Positions 27,801-33,891 of a stretch of DNA of 64,000 bases are shown here, piece after piece; positions within the stretch are counted from its first letter, which is position 1, and every line of letters begins with the position of its first letter. The DNA comes from an uncultured Prevotellaceae bacterium (lineage in GTDB: Bacteria > Bacteroidota > Bacteroidia > Bacteroidales > Bacteroidaceae), in assembly GCA_947169245.1 (NCBI GenBank), contig CAMVPA010000013.1, positions 1 to 64,000 on the forward strand, read 5' to 3'. A program made the position numbers and the translations under genes. The notes below the pieces were generated by a model, which searched no databases, was not told the origin of the DNA, and saw only the letters and a program-made list of their open reading frames with translations.

Positions 27801-29863
27801 GTCTCGGGGTCGGCCCAGAACGTCTTGCGTGTCTCATCGTAGGCGTGACGGTTCAGGCCGGTCTTGGGGTCAAGGGTACGCTCGTAGGTAATCTTCAGCT
27901 GGTTGACGGCATCGTCATAGATGGCTTGGACTTGGGCCCTATTGGTCTTATTGGCCCTATTGGCCTTATAGTCTATCTCTGCGGTAAGCACCCGGAAGGG
28001 CAGTCCCATGAAGATGCCGTCGAGCCACACCTGATAGGCATAGATGGCCTTGTGCCAGAACACCTTGTCGGCCTTGGTGCGCGGCTGGTCCTGCAACTGC
28101 TTCATCATGGTCTTCATGGCCAGCAGGTTCTTGGCCTCGGGCCACTGCTGGTACATGCGGGTGACAAAATGACCGGTGCGGATGTTGTCGAGGTTATAGT
28201 CGAGGATGTTGTAGCCGCGGATGTCGCCCTTGGCGTTGATCATCGTGTCGGTGTATTCCTGACAGTAGCGGCGGATGTCCTCGCCGCCGTAGCGCAGGTA
28301 GGTGTCGAGCATACCCTCCAGTTCGATGCCCATGACGTATGACCACTTGGGCTTTTTCGAGAAGTCGAGGAGATAGGACTTCGGCGTGCGCTTCATCTCG
28401 GAATAAGTCATCCACTCCGAATAATGCAGGTAGGGCATCTCCGTCAGACAGAGCGAACCGTTCAGGAAGTAGTTGTCGTAGTGGATGTTGCGGGTCTGGC
28501 CGGTAATCTTGTTGCCCTGGGCCACACCGTTGAATTGACAGTTGCGGATATTGACATCGCGAACGTTGCAGACGGTGTCGAGACCGATGATCAGAACGCC
28601 GTACTTCGACTTGTCACAGGTGACGTTGTCGACATTGATGTTCTTGACAATAGGGTTGTAGCCCCGGCAGCATATCTCGTTGTGCTCGTAGTCGAGGTTA
28701 ATCTTGACGACGGCCTCGCCGCACTGCCCCACCTTGATATTGCGCATGTTGATGTTCTCGATGACACCGCCACGGCAGGAGTTTGTCTTGATGCGGAGCA
28801 CGCGGTCGAGATTGGGTGAGTCCATCACACAGTCGTGGGCATAGACGTTCTGGCAGCCGCCAGAGATCTCGGAGCCGACGACCACACCGCCGTGGCCATT
28901 CTTCATCTCGCAGTTGCGGATGATGATGTTCTTGCTGGGCATGTTGCGCTCGCGACCGTCGCGGTTGCGTCCGCTCTTGATGGCTATGCAGTCGTCGCCG
29001 GTGTTGAAGAAGCAGTCCTCTATGAGCACGCGGTCACAACACTCAGGGTCGCAGCCGTCGCCATTGGGACCGTCGTTGATCATCTTGACGCGGCGCACGG
29101 TGATGTCGGTGGACTGCAAGGGGTGAATGACCCAGAAAGGCGAGCGCAGCAGGGTGACGTCCTCAAGCAGGATGCGCTGGCACTTGTTGAATGAGACAAG
29201 CTGAGGACGCAGACCGTCCTTGGGACCGAAGACGCGCTCAGGGGTACGCTGTCCTTTCTCGTCGAACATGGGGATGCCGTCTTCGCCATTCTTCAGCAGG
29301 CGCGGACGGGCCTCCAGCTTCTGTGTAATCATCCCCTCCTTCCATCCGAAACGTGGTGCACCACACCACGGCCACCATGTCTCGTTAGAGCCGCTGCCGT
29401 CGATGGTACCCTTGCCTGTGACAGCAATGTCGGTCTGCTTGAAAGCATAGACACAGGGGGAGAGGTTGAAGCACTCCAGTCCCTCCCATGAGGTCTCGAC
29501 GATGGGGTAGAGCCCGGGCTCGAAGGCGAACTGCAGTATGGCACCCTCCTCAATGTGGAGGTTTACGTGGCTCTTCAGGTTAATGGCTCCTGTCAAGAAG
29601 GTCTGTCCGGCAGGCACGATGACGCGTCCGCCACCTTTCTTCGAGCACTTGTCGATGGCCTTCTGTATAGCTTGCTGGTTCTGTGCGGCAGTTGCCGACG
29701 GCTTGGCACCAAACTTGGTAATCAGGTAGTCGTTGCCGCTAATCTGCGGCGACTGGATACTCCCTTCAATCTGCTTATACATAGCATCATCCCAGCCTTG
29801 GGCAAAGGCTAAGAGGGGACACAACAGAGAAAGAAGCAACGTCGTACGTAGTAGTTTCTTCAT
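24857..29863 (-). CDS. Polygalacturonase-unsaturated galacturonyl hydrolase-glycosidase fusion (GH28 + GH105 + six-hairpin)
   Basis: A 1668-residue exported trifunctional-looking enzyme with a signal peptide ending LLAFAQ (about residue 22). Residues about 45-470 are a GH28 beta-helix with NGDGCDP, NTGDDCIAIKSG, GHGGVVVGSE and RIKTN, covering the catalytic Asp cluster, His and Arg-Lys. Residues about 500-880 are a GH105/GH88-type (alpha/alpha)6 barrel with LDPKTGLNRHAYDE, QHCWGRAQGWY and YLESTCSAMFTYALLKAYRKG. From about 890 to the end comes a third region opening NPIVREASPLASLTVGNGHFA and containing WLTQ-poor but Trp-rich helices. It resembles uncharacterised six-hairpin glycosidases; its activity is not known to me. 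Three 9-bp-repeat tracts and one duplicated palindromic unit (FKAEYSPLCSG twice) enlarge linkers. It is the first gene of the pectin locus and has its own operator-bearing promoter. Confidence 0.85.
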   Translation of the reverse strand: MKKLLRTTLLLSLLCPLLAFAQGWDDAMYKQIEGSIQSPQISGNDYLITKFGAKPSATAAQNQQAIQKAIDKCSKKGGGRVIVPAGQTFLTGAINLKSHVNLHIEEGAILQFAFEPGLYPIVETSWEGLECFNLSPCVYAFKQTDIAVTGKGTIDGSGSNETWWPWCGAPRFGWKEGMITQKLEARPRLLKNGEDGIPMFDEKGQRTPERVFGPKDGLRPQLVSFNKCQRILLEDVTLLRSPFWVIHPLQSTDITVRRVKMINDGPNGDGCDPECCDRVLIEDCFFNTGDDCIAIKSGRNRDGRERNMPSKNIIIRNCEMKNGHGGVVVGSEISGGCQNVYAHDCVMDSPNLDRVLRIKTNSCRGGVIENINMRNIKVGQCGEAVVKINLDYEHNEICCRGYNPIVKNINVDNVTCDKSKYGVLIIGLDTVCNVRDVNIRNCQFNGVAQGNKITGQTRNIHYDNYFLNGSLCLTEMPYLHYSEWMTYSEMKRTPKSYLLDFSKKPKWSYVMGIELEGMLDTYLRYGGEDIRRYCQEYTDTMINAKGDIRGYNILDYNLDNIRTGHFVTRMYQQWPEAKNLLAMKTMMKQLQDQPRTKADKVFWHKAIYAYQVWLDGIFMGLPFRVLTAEIDYKANRANKTNRAQVQAIYDDAVNQLKITYERTLDPKTGLNRHAYDETRKTFWADPETGLSQHCWGRAQGWYTMALIEVLDALPENYSRRSEVIDLLQKDFDAILKWQDKKTGVWYQVMDSPGREGNYLESTCSAMFTYALLKAYRKGYVGTKYRDAGIRAYKGIINNFIRVNGDKTISLTNCCSVAGLGPAATPEVEAAMKKVNPKGTVKENRRRDGGYAYYLSEPIRDNDAKGLGPFIWASLEMEMLGYDTQNTTAEINRQAVVTRNNPIVREASPLASLTVGNGHFATTVDVTGLQSFPFEYEAGVPLTAMSDWGWHKFENTNKLTPEDSEKSFDLGHGHPEVYAVEYKASKGDAERNVAATEYFRVNPHRLNLGVIGLDMFHEANVSHEPHKAEAKPVLLTDLTDIRQELQLYDGKIESHTVVDGSPVDVTTAALQDKDAVIYRIKTPLLKDGRATVAIRFPYPTGKHADGAADWTKPERHTSRIVTASDGSAVRTSDTHSAVIEHVLDSTRYYLILSWQGDATLTERGRHHFELSTTDDVLAFKAEYSPLCSGGAAATTPAFKAEYSPLCSGAAAAPAFVFDQELRAVIRAWNRWWQEGAIVDFSQCTDPRAKELERRVVLSQYLTQVNCANNMPPQETGLTYNSWFGRPHLEMTWWHMVDFALWNRPQVVATALDWYNTVAYPVARQIAERQGFKGVRWMKMTDPWAGEAPSNTGSFLIWQQPHYIYMAEELYRATPTAATLKKYGEQVEETAAFMADFVSHKPYKTHESHKAHKPYKAHESHKTYYLQGSTAMQESMSKDFSYNHPFELAYWQYGLSVANQWRERQGKPRNKQWDDIISNMSPLPKTQDGIYTAGLPKGKTTGLKSFDPFDAVASGATTAGSGSATETFLEKCRNDHPAVLGPFGMLPTVPLCCDTIAAHKTLDWVMQNWNWPTTWGWDYGMTAMAAARLGQPETALKALLINTQKNTYLKNGHNFQTSDRLRIYLPGNGALLTAVAMMCAGWDGCPQVNNPGFPQDGKWNVRWEGLQRMQ
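25601..25673. repeat. In-frame 9-bp tandem repeat inside the GH28 fusion
   Basis: About eight units alternating cttatgggc and ctcatggga type. On the minus strand they encode repeated SHK/PYK/AHE tripeptides (SHKPYKTHESHKAHKPYK) in the third domain. Confidence 0.9.
26222..26330. repeat. Imperfect 51/57-bp duplication containing a palindrome, in frame
   Basis: Two adjacent copies (26222-26273 and 26274-26330) each hold a gcagcggc/gccgctgc inverted repeat and encode FKAEYSPLCSG plus an Ala-rich stretch. The copies differ by a 6-bp indel. Confidence 0.85.
26475..26504. repeat. Palindromic element family A copy (GH28 fusion)
   Basis: Contains gacggcagaaccgtcgg with the following cgcagtg. It shares a core with sites at 734-761, 26675-26703, 31036-31063 and 31323-31348. 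It is in frame and encodes ASDGSAVRTSD. Confidence 0.6.
26675..26703. repeat. Palindromic element family A copy (GH28 fusion)
   Basis: The perfect inverted core gtcgacgg/ccgtcgac is followed by cacagtg. It is in frame and encodes TVVDGSPVD on the minus strand, close to the TVPDGSPSG encoded by the copy at 734-761. Confidence 0.6.
27932..27970. repeat. In-frame 9-bp tandem repeat inside the GH105 domain
   Basis: Four units of the ttattggcc type encode DYKANRANKTNRAQ on the minus strand, inside the GH105 region of the fusion. Confidence 0.8.
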
Positions 29864-29892
29864 GCAAAAATAGAATTAGTTCGTAGTTCTGT

Positions 29893-29958
29893 GCAAAGGT
29901 ACGGAAAAAGCACGAGACTACGAACTAATTAAACTTTTTTATCACGTAATCGTTTTCA
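29893..29958 (-). promoter_or_regulatory. Promoter and candidate operator of the GH28 fusion
   Basis: On the minus strand the -7 box is TACCTTTGC (29893-29901); no TTG lies at -33. The palindrome (plus strand CGTAATCGTTTTCA, 29945-29958) sits 43 bp upstream of the -7 box, as at susC, and overlaps the stop of trpA. Confidence 0.6.
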
Positions 29959-30810
29959 GCGTGAAAGGGCGTCGAAGAGCTGGTCGAGAGCGCGGTCGGC
30001 ATTGCCTTCGGCTTCGTCGAGCAGGGTGACGAACTTCGAGCCGATGATGGCGCCGGCGGCGTTGTCCTGGGCGGCCTTCAGGGTTTGCTTGTTGCTGATG
30101 CCGAAGCCGATCATACGGGGGTTCTGCAGCTGCATCTTGTCGATGCGACGGAAGTATTCCTGCTTCTGTTCGTCGAACGACTTCTGGGCGCCCGTGATGG
30201 CGGCAGACGAGACCATGTAGATGAAACCGTCGGTATTCTGGTCGATGAAGCGGATGCGCTCCTCGCTGGTCTCAGGCGTGATAAGCATGATGACGCGGAG
30301 GTCGTAGCGGTCGGCGACGGGCTTGACCTGGTTGAGGTAGTCGTCGAAGGGCAGGTCGGGGATGATGAGGCCCGAGACGCCGGCGTCGGCTGCATCAGCA
30401 CAGAAGCGGTCGATGCCGTAGTGGAGGATGGGGTTGAGGTAGCCCATCAGTATCAAGGGTATCTGCACCTCATCCTTGATGGTTTTCAGCTGCTGGAAAA
30501 GCAGCTTCACACTCATGCCGTTCTTCAGGGCTTTGGTGGCGGCACTCTGGATGACGGGGCCGTCGGCCAATGGGTCACTGAAGGGGATGCCGACCTCGAT
30601 GAAGTCGATGCCTCGGCGCTGCATGATCTTGATGACTTCGCCCGTACCGTCAAGCGTGGGACTGCCGGCACAGAAGTAGAGGGAGAGGAATTTCTTGTCT
30701 TGTGGCCTTTCGGCGAAGAGCTTATTGATCTTGTTGGACTGCGTCCGACAATTTTCACGTTCGGCAGAACGAGCGAGCTCATTTTGCTCTCTCTTATTTG
30801 AATTGTTCAT
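29956..30810 (-). CDS. trpA: Tryptophan synthase alpha subunit
   Basis: Converts indole-3-glycerol phosphate to indole, passed to TrpB. Signatures are [17 protein letters not shown] (catalytic Glu and Asp), [24 protein letters not shown] and a phosphate site with GFGISNKQT and GAIIGSKFV. It is 284 residues; the family core begins at NKINKLFAE near residue 27. The first 26 residues ([20 protein letters not shown] onward) are therefore an unusual hydrophilic extension, encoded by DNA with a cgttc-ggca-gaacg palindrome. The start overlaps the trpF stop by 4 bp (ATGA). It is the last gene of the trp operon; trpB is the first, so the two synthase subunits lie at opposite ends. Confidence 0.96.
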   Translation of the reverse strand: MNNSNKREQNELARSAERENCRTQSNKINKLFAERPQDKKFLSLYFCAGSPTLDGTGEVIKIMQRRGIDFIEVGIPFSDPLADGPVIQSAATKALKNGMSVKLLFQQLKTIKDEVQIPLILMGYLNPILHYGIDRFCADAADAGVSGLIIPDLPFDDYLNQVKPVADRYDLRVIMLITPETSEERIRFIDQNTDGFIYMVSSAAITGAQKSFDEQKQEYFRRIDKMQLQNPRMIGFGISNKQTLKAAQDNAAGAIIGSKFVTLLDEAEGNADRALDQLFDALSR

Positions 30811-31511
30811 AGCTGTTCTAAAAATGTTTTGAGTTTCTGGATATTCTTGAGTGCTGGTGCATCCTCAAACTTACTGTTGAGGTCGATGCCGATGCACTTC
30901 GGGTGATGGAAGGCGCGGACGCGCTCGGCGTCGTCGGGGCCTATGCCGCCGCTGAGGAGGAAGGGCGTCTCGCCGACGTAATCGGCGAGCACACTCCAGT
31001 CGAACTGCTGTCCGCTGCCGCCTGGGAGGGCTGAACCCGTCGGAGAACTGGCGGGCACGGTGGCCCGCGTGTCGAAGAGGAAGTAGTCGACGCAGTCTTC
31101 GTAGTCCTTGTATGTCGCGATGTCATCGCGACTACCAACGCTGATGGCCTTGATGAACTTGACGCCGGGGCGGATGTCGGGGGCAAGGGTGGCGCGCAGG
31201 TTACGGATGAGCGTCGGTGTCTCATGGCCGTGCAGCTGGACGAGGTCGAGCTGGAAATTTACCACTCGTGTGATGATGTTCTGCGCCATCTCGTCAACGA
31301 AGACGCCGACGCGCTTGGGCCCCCCGGCGGGGAAATCGCCGGGCACGGACGAGGCGGGGGCGCGGTCGGGGATGATGCCTGCATACGATGGAACCATTGT
31401 CACGTTGCGTGGCGACTTGTCCCAGAAAATCATGCCTATCCAGTCCACTCCCAGCGCTGCTACCTGACGGATGTTCTGGCCGTCGCGCATGCCACATACT
31501 TTAACTATCAT
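30807..31511 (-). CDS. trpF: Phosphoribosylanthranilate isomerase with two in-frame insertions
   Basis: Isomerises N-(5-phosphoribosyl)anthranilate in the cytoplasm. Seen: catalytic VKVCGM (Cys 6) near the N-terminus, [35 protein letters not shown] and [11 protein letters not shown] for phosphate binding. At 234 residues it is longer than the usual 205-215. The excess is two Pro/Ala/Gly-rich loops: residues about 49-65 ([16 protein letters not shown]) and about 149-165 ([17 protein letters not shown]). Both are encoded by palindromic DNA of the same family (31323-31348 and 31036-31063). All catalytic segments remain, so it should be active. It overlaps trpC by 4 bp and trpA by 4 bp. Confidence 0.95.
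   Translation of the reverse strand: MIVKVCGMRDGQNIRQVAALGVDWIGMIFWDKSPRNVTMVPSYAGIIPDRAPASSVPGDFPAGGPKRVGVFVDEMAQNIITRVVNFQLDLVQLHGHETPTLIRNLRATLAPDIRPGVKFIKAISVGSRDDIATYKDYEDCVDYFLFDTRATVPASSPTGSALPGGSGQQFDWSVLADYVGETPFLLSGGIGPDDAERVRAFHHPKCIGIDLNSKFEDAPALKNIQKLKTFLEQL
31036..31063. repeat. Palindromic element family A copy (trpF loop 2)
   Basis: cccgtcggagaac-ggcgggcacggtgg is an imperfect inverted repeat closely matching 734-761. It is in frame and accounts for the residue 149-165 insertion. Confidence 0.65.
31323..31348. repeat. Palindromic element family A copy (trpF loop 1)
   Basis: cccggcgg/ccgccggg-type dyad around ggaaat, followed by cacgg, in frame. It accounts for the residue 49-65 insertion. 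Confidence 0.6.
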
Positions 31512-32248
31512 ATCTTTGCAATAAAGTCTTTTAATGCCAGTCCGGGGTCGGGGGTCTTCATGAAGGTCTCGCCGATGAGGAAGCCACGGAAACCGGCGGC
31601 GCGGAGGGCCTTGACAGTAGCAGGGGTGCTGATGCCGCTTTCGCTGACCTTCACAGCATCCTTCGGTAGAAGCTCGGCGAGCCGGAAACTATTCTCTACA
31701 TCCGTTACAAACGAGCCGAGGTTGCGGTTGTTGATACCGCAGAGGTCGGGTTGCAGTTCGGCGTACTCCAGTTCGTCTTCGTCGTGCATCTCGAGCAGAA
31801 CCTCAAGGCCGAGGTTATGCGCTGTATGCATGAGTTCAGCGCAACGATCGTAGGTGAAGCAGGCAGCGATGAGGAGCACGGCGGAGGCTCCACAGAGGAC
31901 AGCCTCGTAAAGCTGGAACTCGTCGATGACGAAGTTCTTATATAGTATAGGTATCGTCACGCCCGATTGCCGTGCTGTTCGGATGAAATCGTCGTGACCG
32001 CCGAAGTAATGCTTGTCGGTCAGGATGCTGATGGCTGCGGCACCGTTCTGCTGATAGCTCAGCGGGATGATGTCGGCCCGTCCGTCTTCTTTGATCCATC
32101 CCTTCGACGGTGACTTGCGCTTAAACTCGGCGATGATGCCCGTCTCGCTCTGGAGTAGTGCCTCGCGCAGCGAGGGTTTCTTGGCCTTCAACAGCGCCAG
32201 CTCTTCGCACTTATGCGCTACTATTTCTTGTAAGATATCTTTTGCCAT
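31508..32248 (-). CDS. trpC: Indole-3-glycerol phosphate synthase
   Basis: Ring closure of the anthranilate deoxyribulotide to indole-glycerol phosphate. Signatures are IIAEFKRKSPSKGWI, AISILTDKHYFGG, PILYKNFVIDEFQLYEA, GINNRNLGSFVTDVE and VSESGISTP, covering the catalytic Lys and Glu residues of the TIM barrel. Its 246 residues are near the usual monofunctional length (250-265), and it is not fused to trpF as in enterics. The stop overlaps the trpF start by 4 bp, and the gene follows trpD by 8 bp. Confidence 0.97.
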   Translation of the reverse strand: MAKDILQEIVAHKCEELALLKAKKPSLREALLQSETGIIAEFKRKSPSKGWIKEDGRADIIPLSYQQNGAAAISILTDKHYFGGHDDFIRTARQSGVTIPILYKNFVIDEFQLYEAVLCGASAVLLIAACFTYDRCAELMHTAHNLGLEVLLEMHDEDELEYAELQPDLCGINNRNLGSFVTDVENSFRLAELLPKDAVKVSESGISTPATVKALRAAGFRGFLIGETFMKTPDPGLALKDFIAKI

Positions 32249-32256
32249 AAGACTTA

Positions 32257-33267
32257 TTAACTATTTAGCTCGACGAACTTTTTGAAGGTACGGAGGGCGG
32301 CGCCGCTGTCGATGCTCTCGCAGGCGATGGCGATGCACTCCTCGATGCTCTTCTCACCCTTCTCAAGTACCTGAATACCGAAGGCGGCGTTGGCGAGGAC
32401 GATGTTCTTCTGGGCGGGCAGGGCACGATTCTCCAGCACGCTGTCGAAGATAGCAGCAGCCTCATCTTCAGTAGCACCACCAACGAGCTCTTCGGGTTTG
32501 GCAATCTCAAAGCCGAGGTCGCTGGGTTTGAAGATACGCTCGTACTGCTTGGTGGTCACCTTGAAGTCGCCGGTGAGCGAGATCTCATCGTAGCCGTCGA
32601 TGGAGTTGACGATGCCGTAGTCGATGCCGATCTTCTGGTACACCTGATTGTAGAGGCGCATCTGGTCGAGGTTGGCGACGCCGAGCAGCTGGCACTGCGG
32701 CTGAGAGGGGTTGACGAGCGGGCCGAGCAGATTGAAGATGGTGGGGAACTGGAGGACCTTGCGGATGGGTCCGACGAACTTCATGGCGCGGGCGAAAAGC
32801 TGTGCGTGGAGGTAGACGATGCCGGCCTCGTTGAGCGAGCGGTTGAGGCGGTCGATGTCGTCGGTGAAGCGGATGCCGTGGTGCTGGATGACGTTGGAGG
32901 CGCCGCTGACGGAGGTGGCGGCGTAGTTGCCGTGCTTGGCGACCTTGTAGCCGGCGCCGGCGATGACGAAGCACGAGGTGGTGGAGATGTTGAACGTGTT
33001 CTTGCGGTCGCCGCCGGTGCCGACAACGTCGATGTAGCGGTCGGCGTCGAGTACGGCGGGCACGCCGGTCTCGAGGATGCCGTCGCGGAAGCCGAGCAGC
33101 TCGTCGACGGTGACGCCGCGCATCTGCAAGGCGGTGAGCAGGGCGGTGATCTGCTCCGTGGGGTACTCACTCTGAGTGATACCAATCAGAATGTTCTTCA
33201 TCTCTTCACGGGATAGTTCCTCGTGGTTCAGCATCCTGTTCAGGATGTCTTTCATTGTCTGTGCCAT
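32257..33267 (-). CDS. trpD: Anthranilate phosphoribosyltransferase
   Basis: Transfers phosphoribosyl from PRPP to anthranilate. Signatures are DVVGTGGDRKNTFNIST (PRPP loop), KHGNYAATSVSGASN, LFARAMKFVGPIRK and FNLLGPLVNPSQPQCQLLGV. Its 336 residues match the family. It stands alone rather than being fused to the glutaminase, which is encoded separately 36 bp upstream by trpG. The spacer at 33277-33303 is a short cgttattt repeat. Confidence 0.97.
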   Translation of the reverse strand: MAQTMKDILNRMLNHEELSREEMKNILIGITQSEYPTEQITALLTALQMRGVTVDELLGFRDGILETGVPAVLDADRYIDVVGTGGDRKNTFNISTTSCFVIAGAGYKVAKHGNYAATSVSGASNVIQHHGIRFTDDIDRLNRSLNEAGIVYLHAQLFARAMKFVGPIRKVLQFPTIFNLLGPLVNPSQPQCQLLGVANLDQMRLYNQVYQKIGIDYGIVNSIDGYDEISLTGDFKVTTKQYERIFKPSDLGFEIAKPEELVGGATEDEAAAIFDSVLENRALPAQKNIVLANAAFGIQVLEKGEKSIEECIAIACESIDSGAALRTFKKFVELNS

Positions 33268-33303
33268 ATTGCTTTCTTTTTTCGTTATTTCGTTATTTCG
33301 ACA

Positions 33304-33867
33304 TTAAAGATACAGCCAGTTCTGCAGCATCTTCTTGCCGTCGGGCGTCAGTACGCTCTCGGGGTGGAACTGTATGCCGCGAACGTTGAGCGTTTTGTGA
33401 CGTAGTGCCATGATCTGCCCCTCGTCGCTCTCGGCTGTAATCTCAAGACAGTCAGGGAAACCGTCTTTCGACACCACCCACGAGTGGTAGCGTCCCATGG
33501 TGATGCGTTCTGGCAGTCCGAAGAAAATCTCGTCGTTGCCGAACTGCGTACCTTCTGTGGCTACGCCGTGGAAGACGTCGGAGAGGTTCTCCAGCTTACC
33601 GCCAAAAGCCTCGCCGATGGCCTGATGGCCGAGGCAGACACCCAGGATGGGCTTTTTACCTGCGTAGGTGCGGATGACGTCGAGCAGCAGGCCCGCCTCA
33701 GAGGGGATGCCCGGTCCTGGTGAGAGTATGATCTTACTGAACTCCTCCAGCTGGCTTAACTCGAACTGGTCGTTACGGTATACCGTGACCTCAGCTCCCA
33801 GTTCCTTGACCAAATGACTCAGATTGTATGTAAACGAGTCGTAGTTGTCTATAATGACTATTTTCAT
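33304..33867 (-). CDS. trpG: Anthranilate synthase glutaminase subunit
   Basis: Class I glutamine amidotransferase that feeds ammonia to TrpE. Seen: IIDNYDSFTYNL at the start, oxyanion motif LSPGPGIPSEAG, nucleophile in GVCLGHQAIGEAFGG and the His-Glu pair in FHPESVLTPDG. Its 187 residues are full length. It starts 24 bp after trpE. Without a pabB neighbour it could also serve p-aminobenzoate synthesis, but the operon position makes the tryptophan role the main one. Confidence 0.96.
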   Translation of the reverse strand: MKIVIIDNYDSFTYNLSHLVKELGAEVTVYRNDQFELSQLEEFSKIILSPGPGIPSEAGLLLDVIRTYAGKKPILGVCLGHQAIGEAFGGKLENLSDVFHGVATEGTQFGNDEIFFGLPERITMGRYHSWVVSKDGFPDCLEITAESDEGQIMALRHKTLNVRGIQFHPESVLTPDGKKMLQNWLYL

Positions 33868-33891
33868 AATTCAATCCGTTAAATCCGTTGT

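Noticed and set aside
31501..31520. Plus-strand TATCTTTGC resembling a -7 box
   Set aside because: It lies at the trpC-trpF overlap inside coding sequence, has no suitable -33 and no downstream plus-strand gene.
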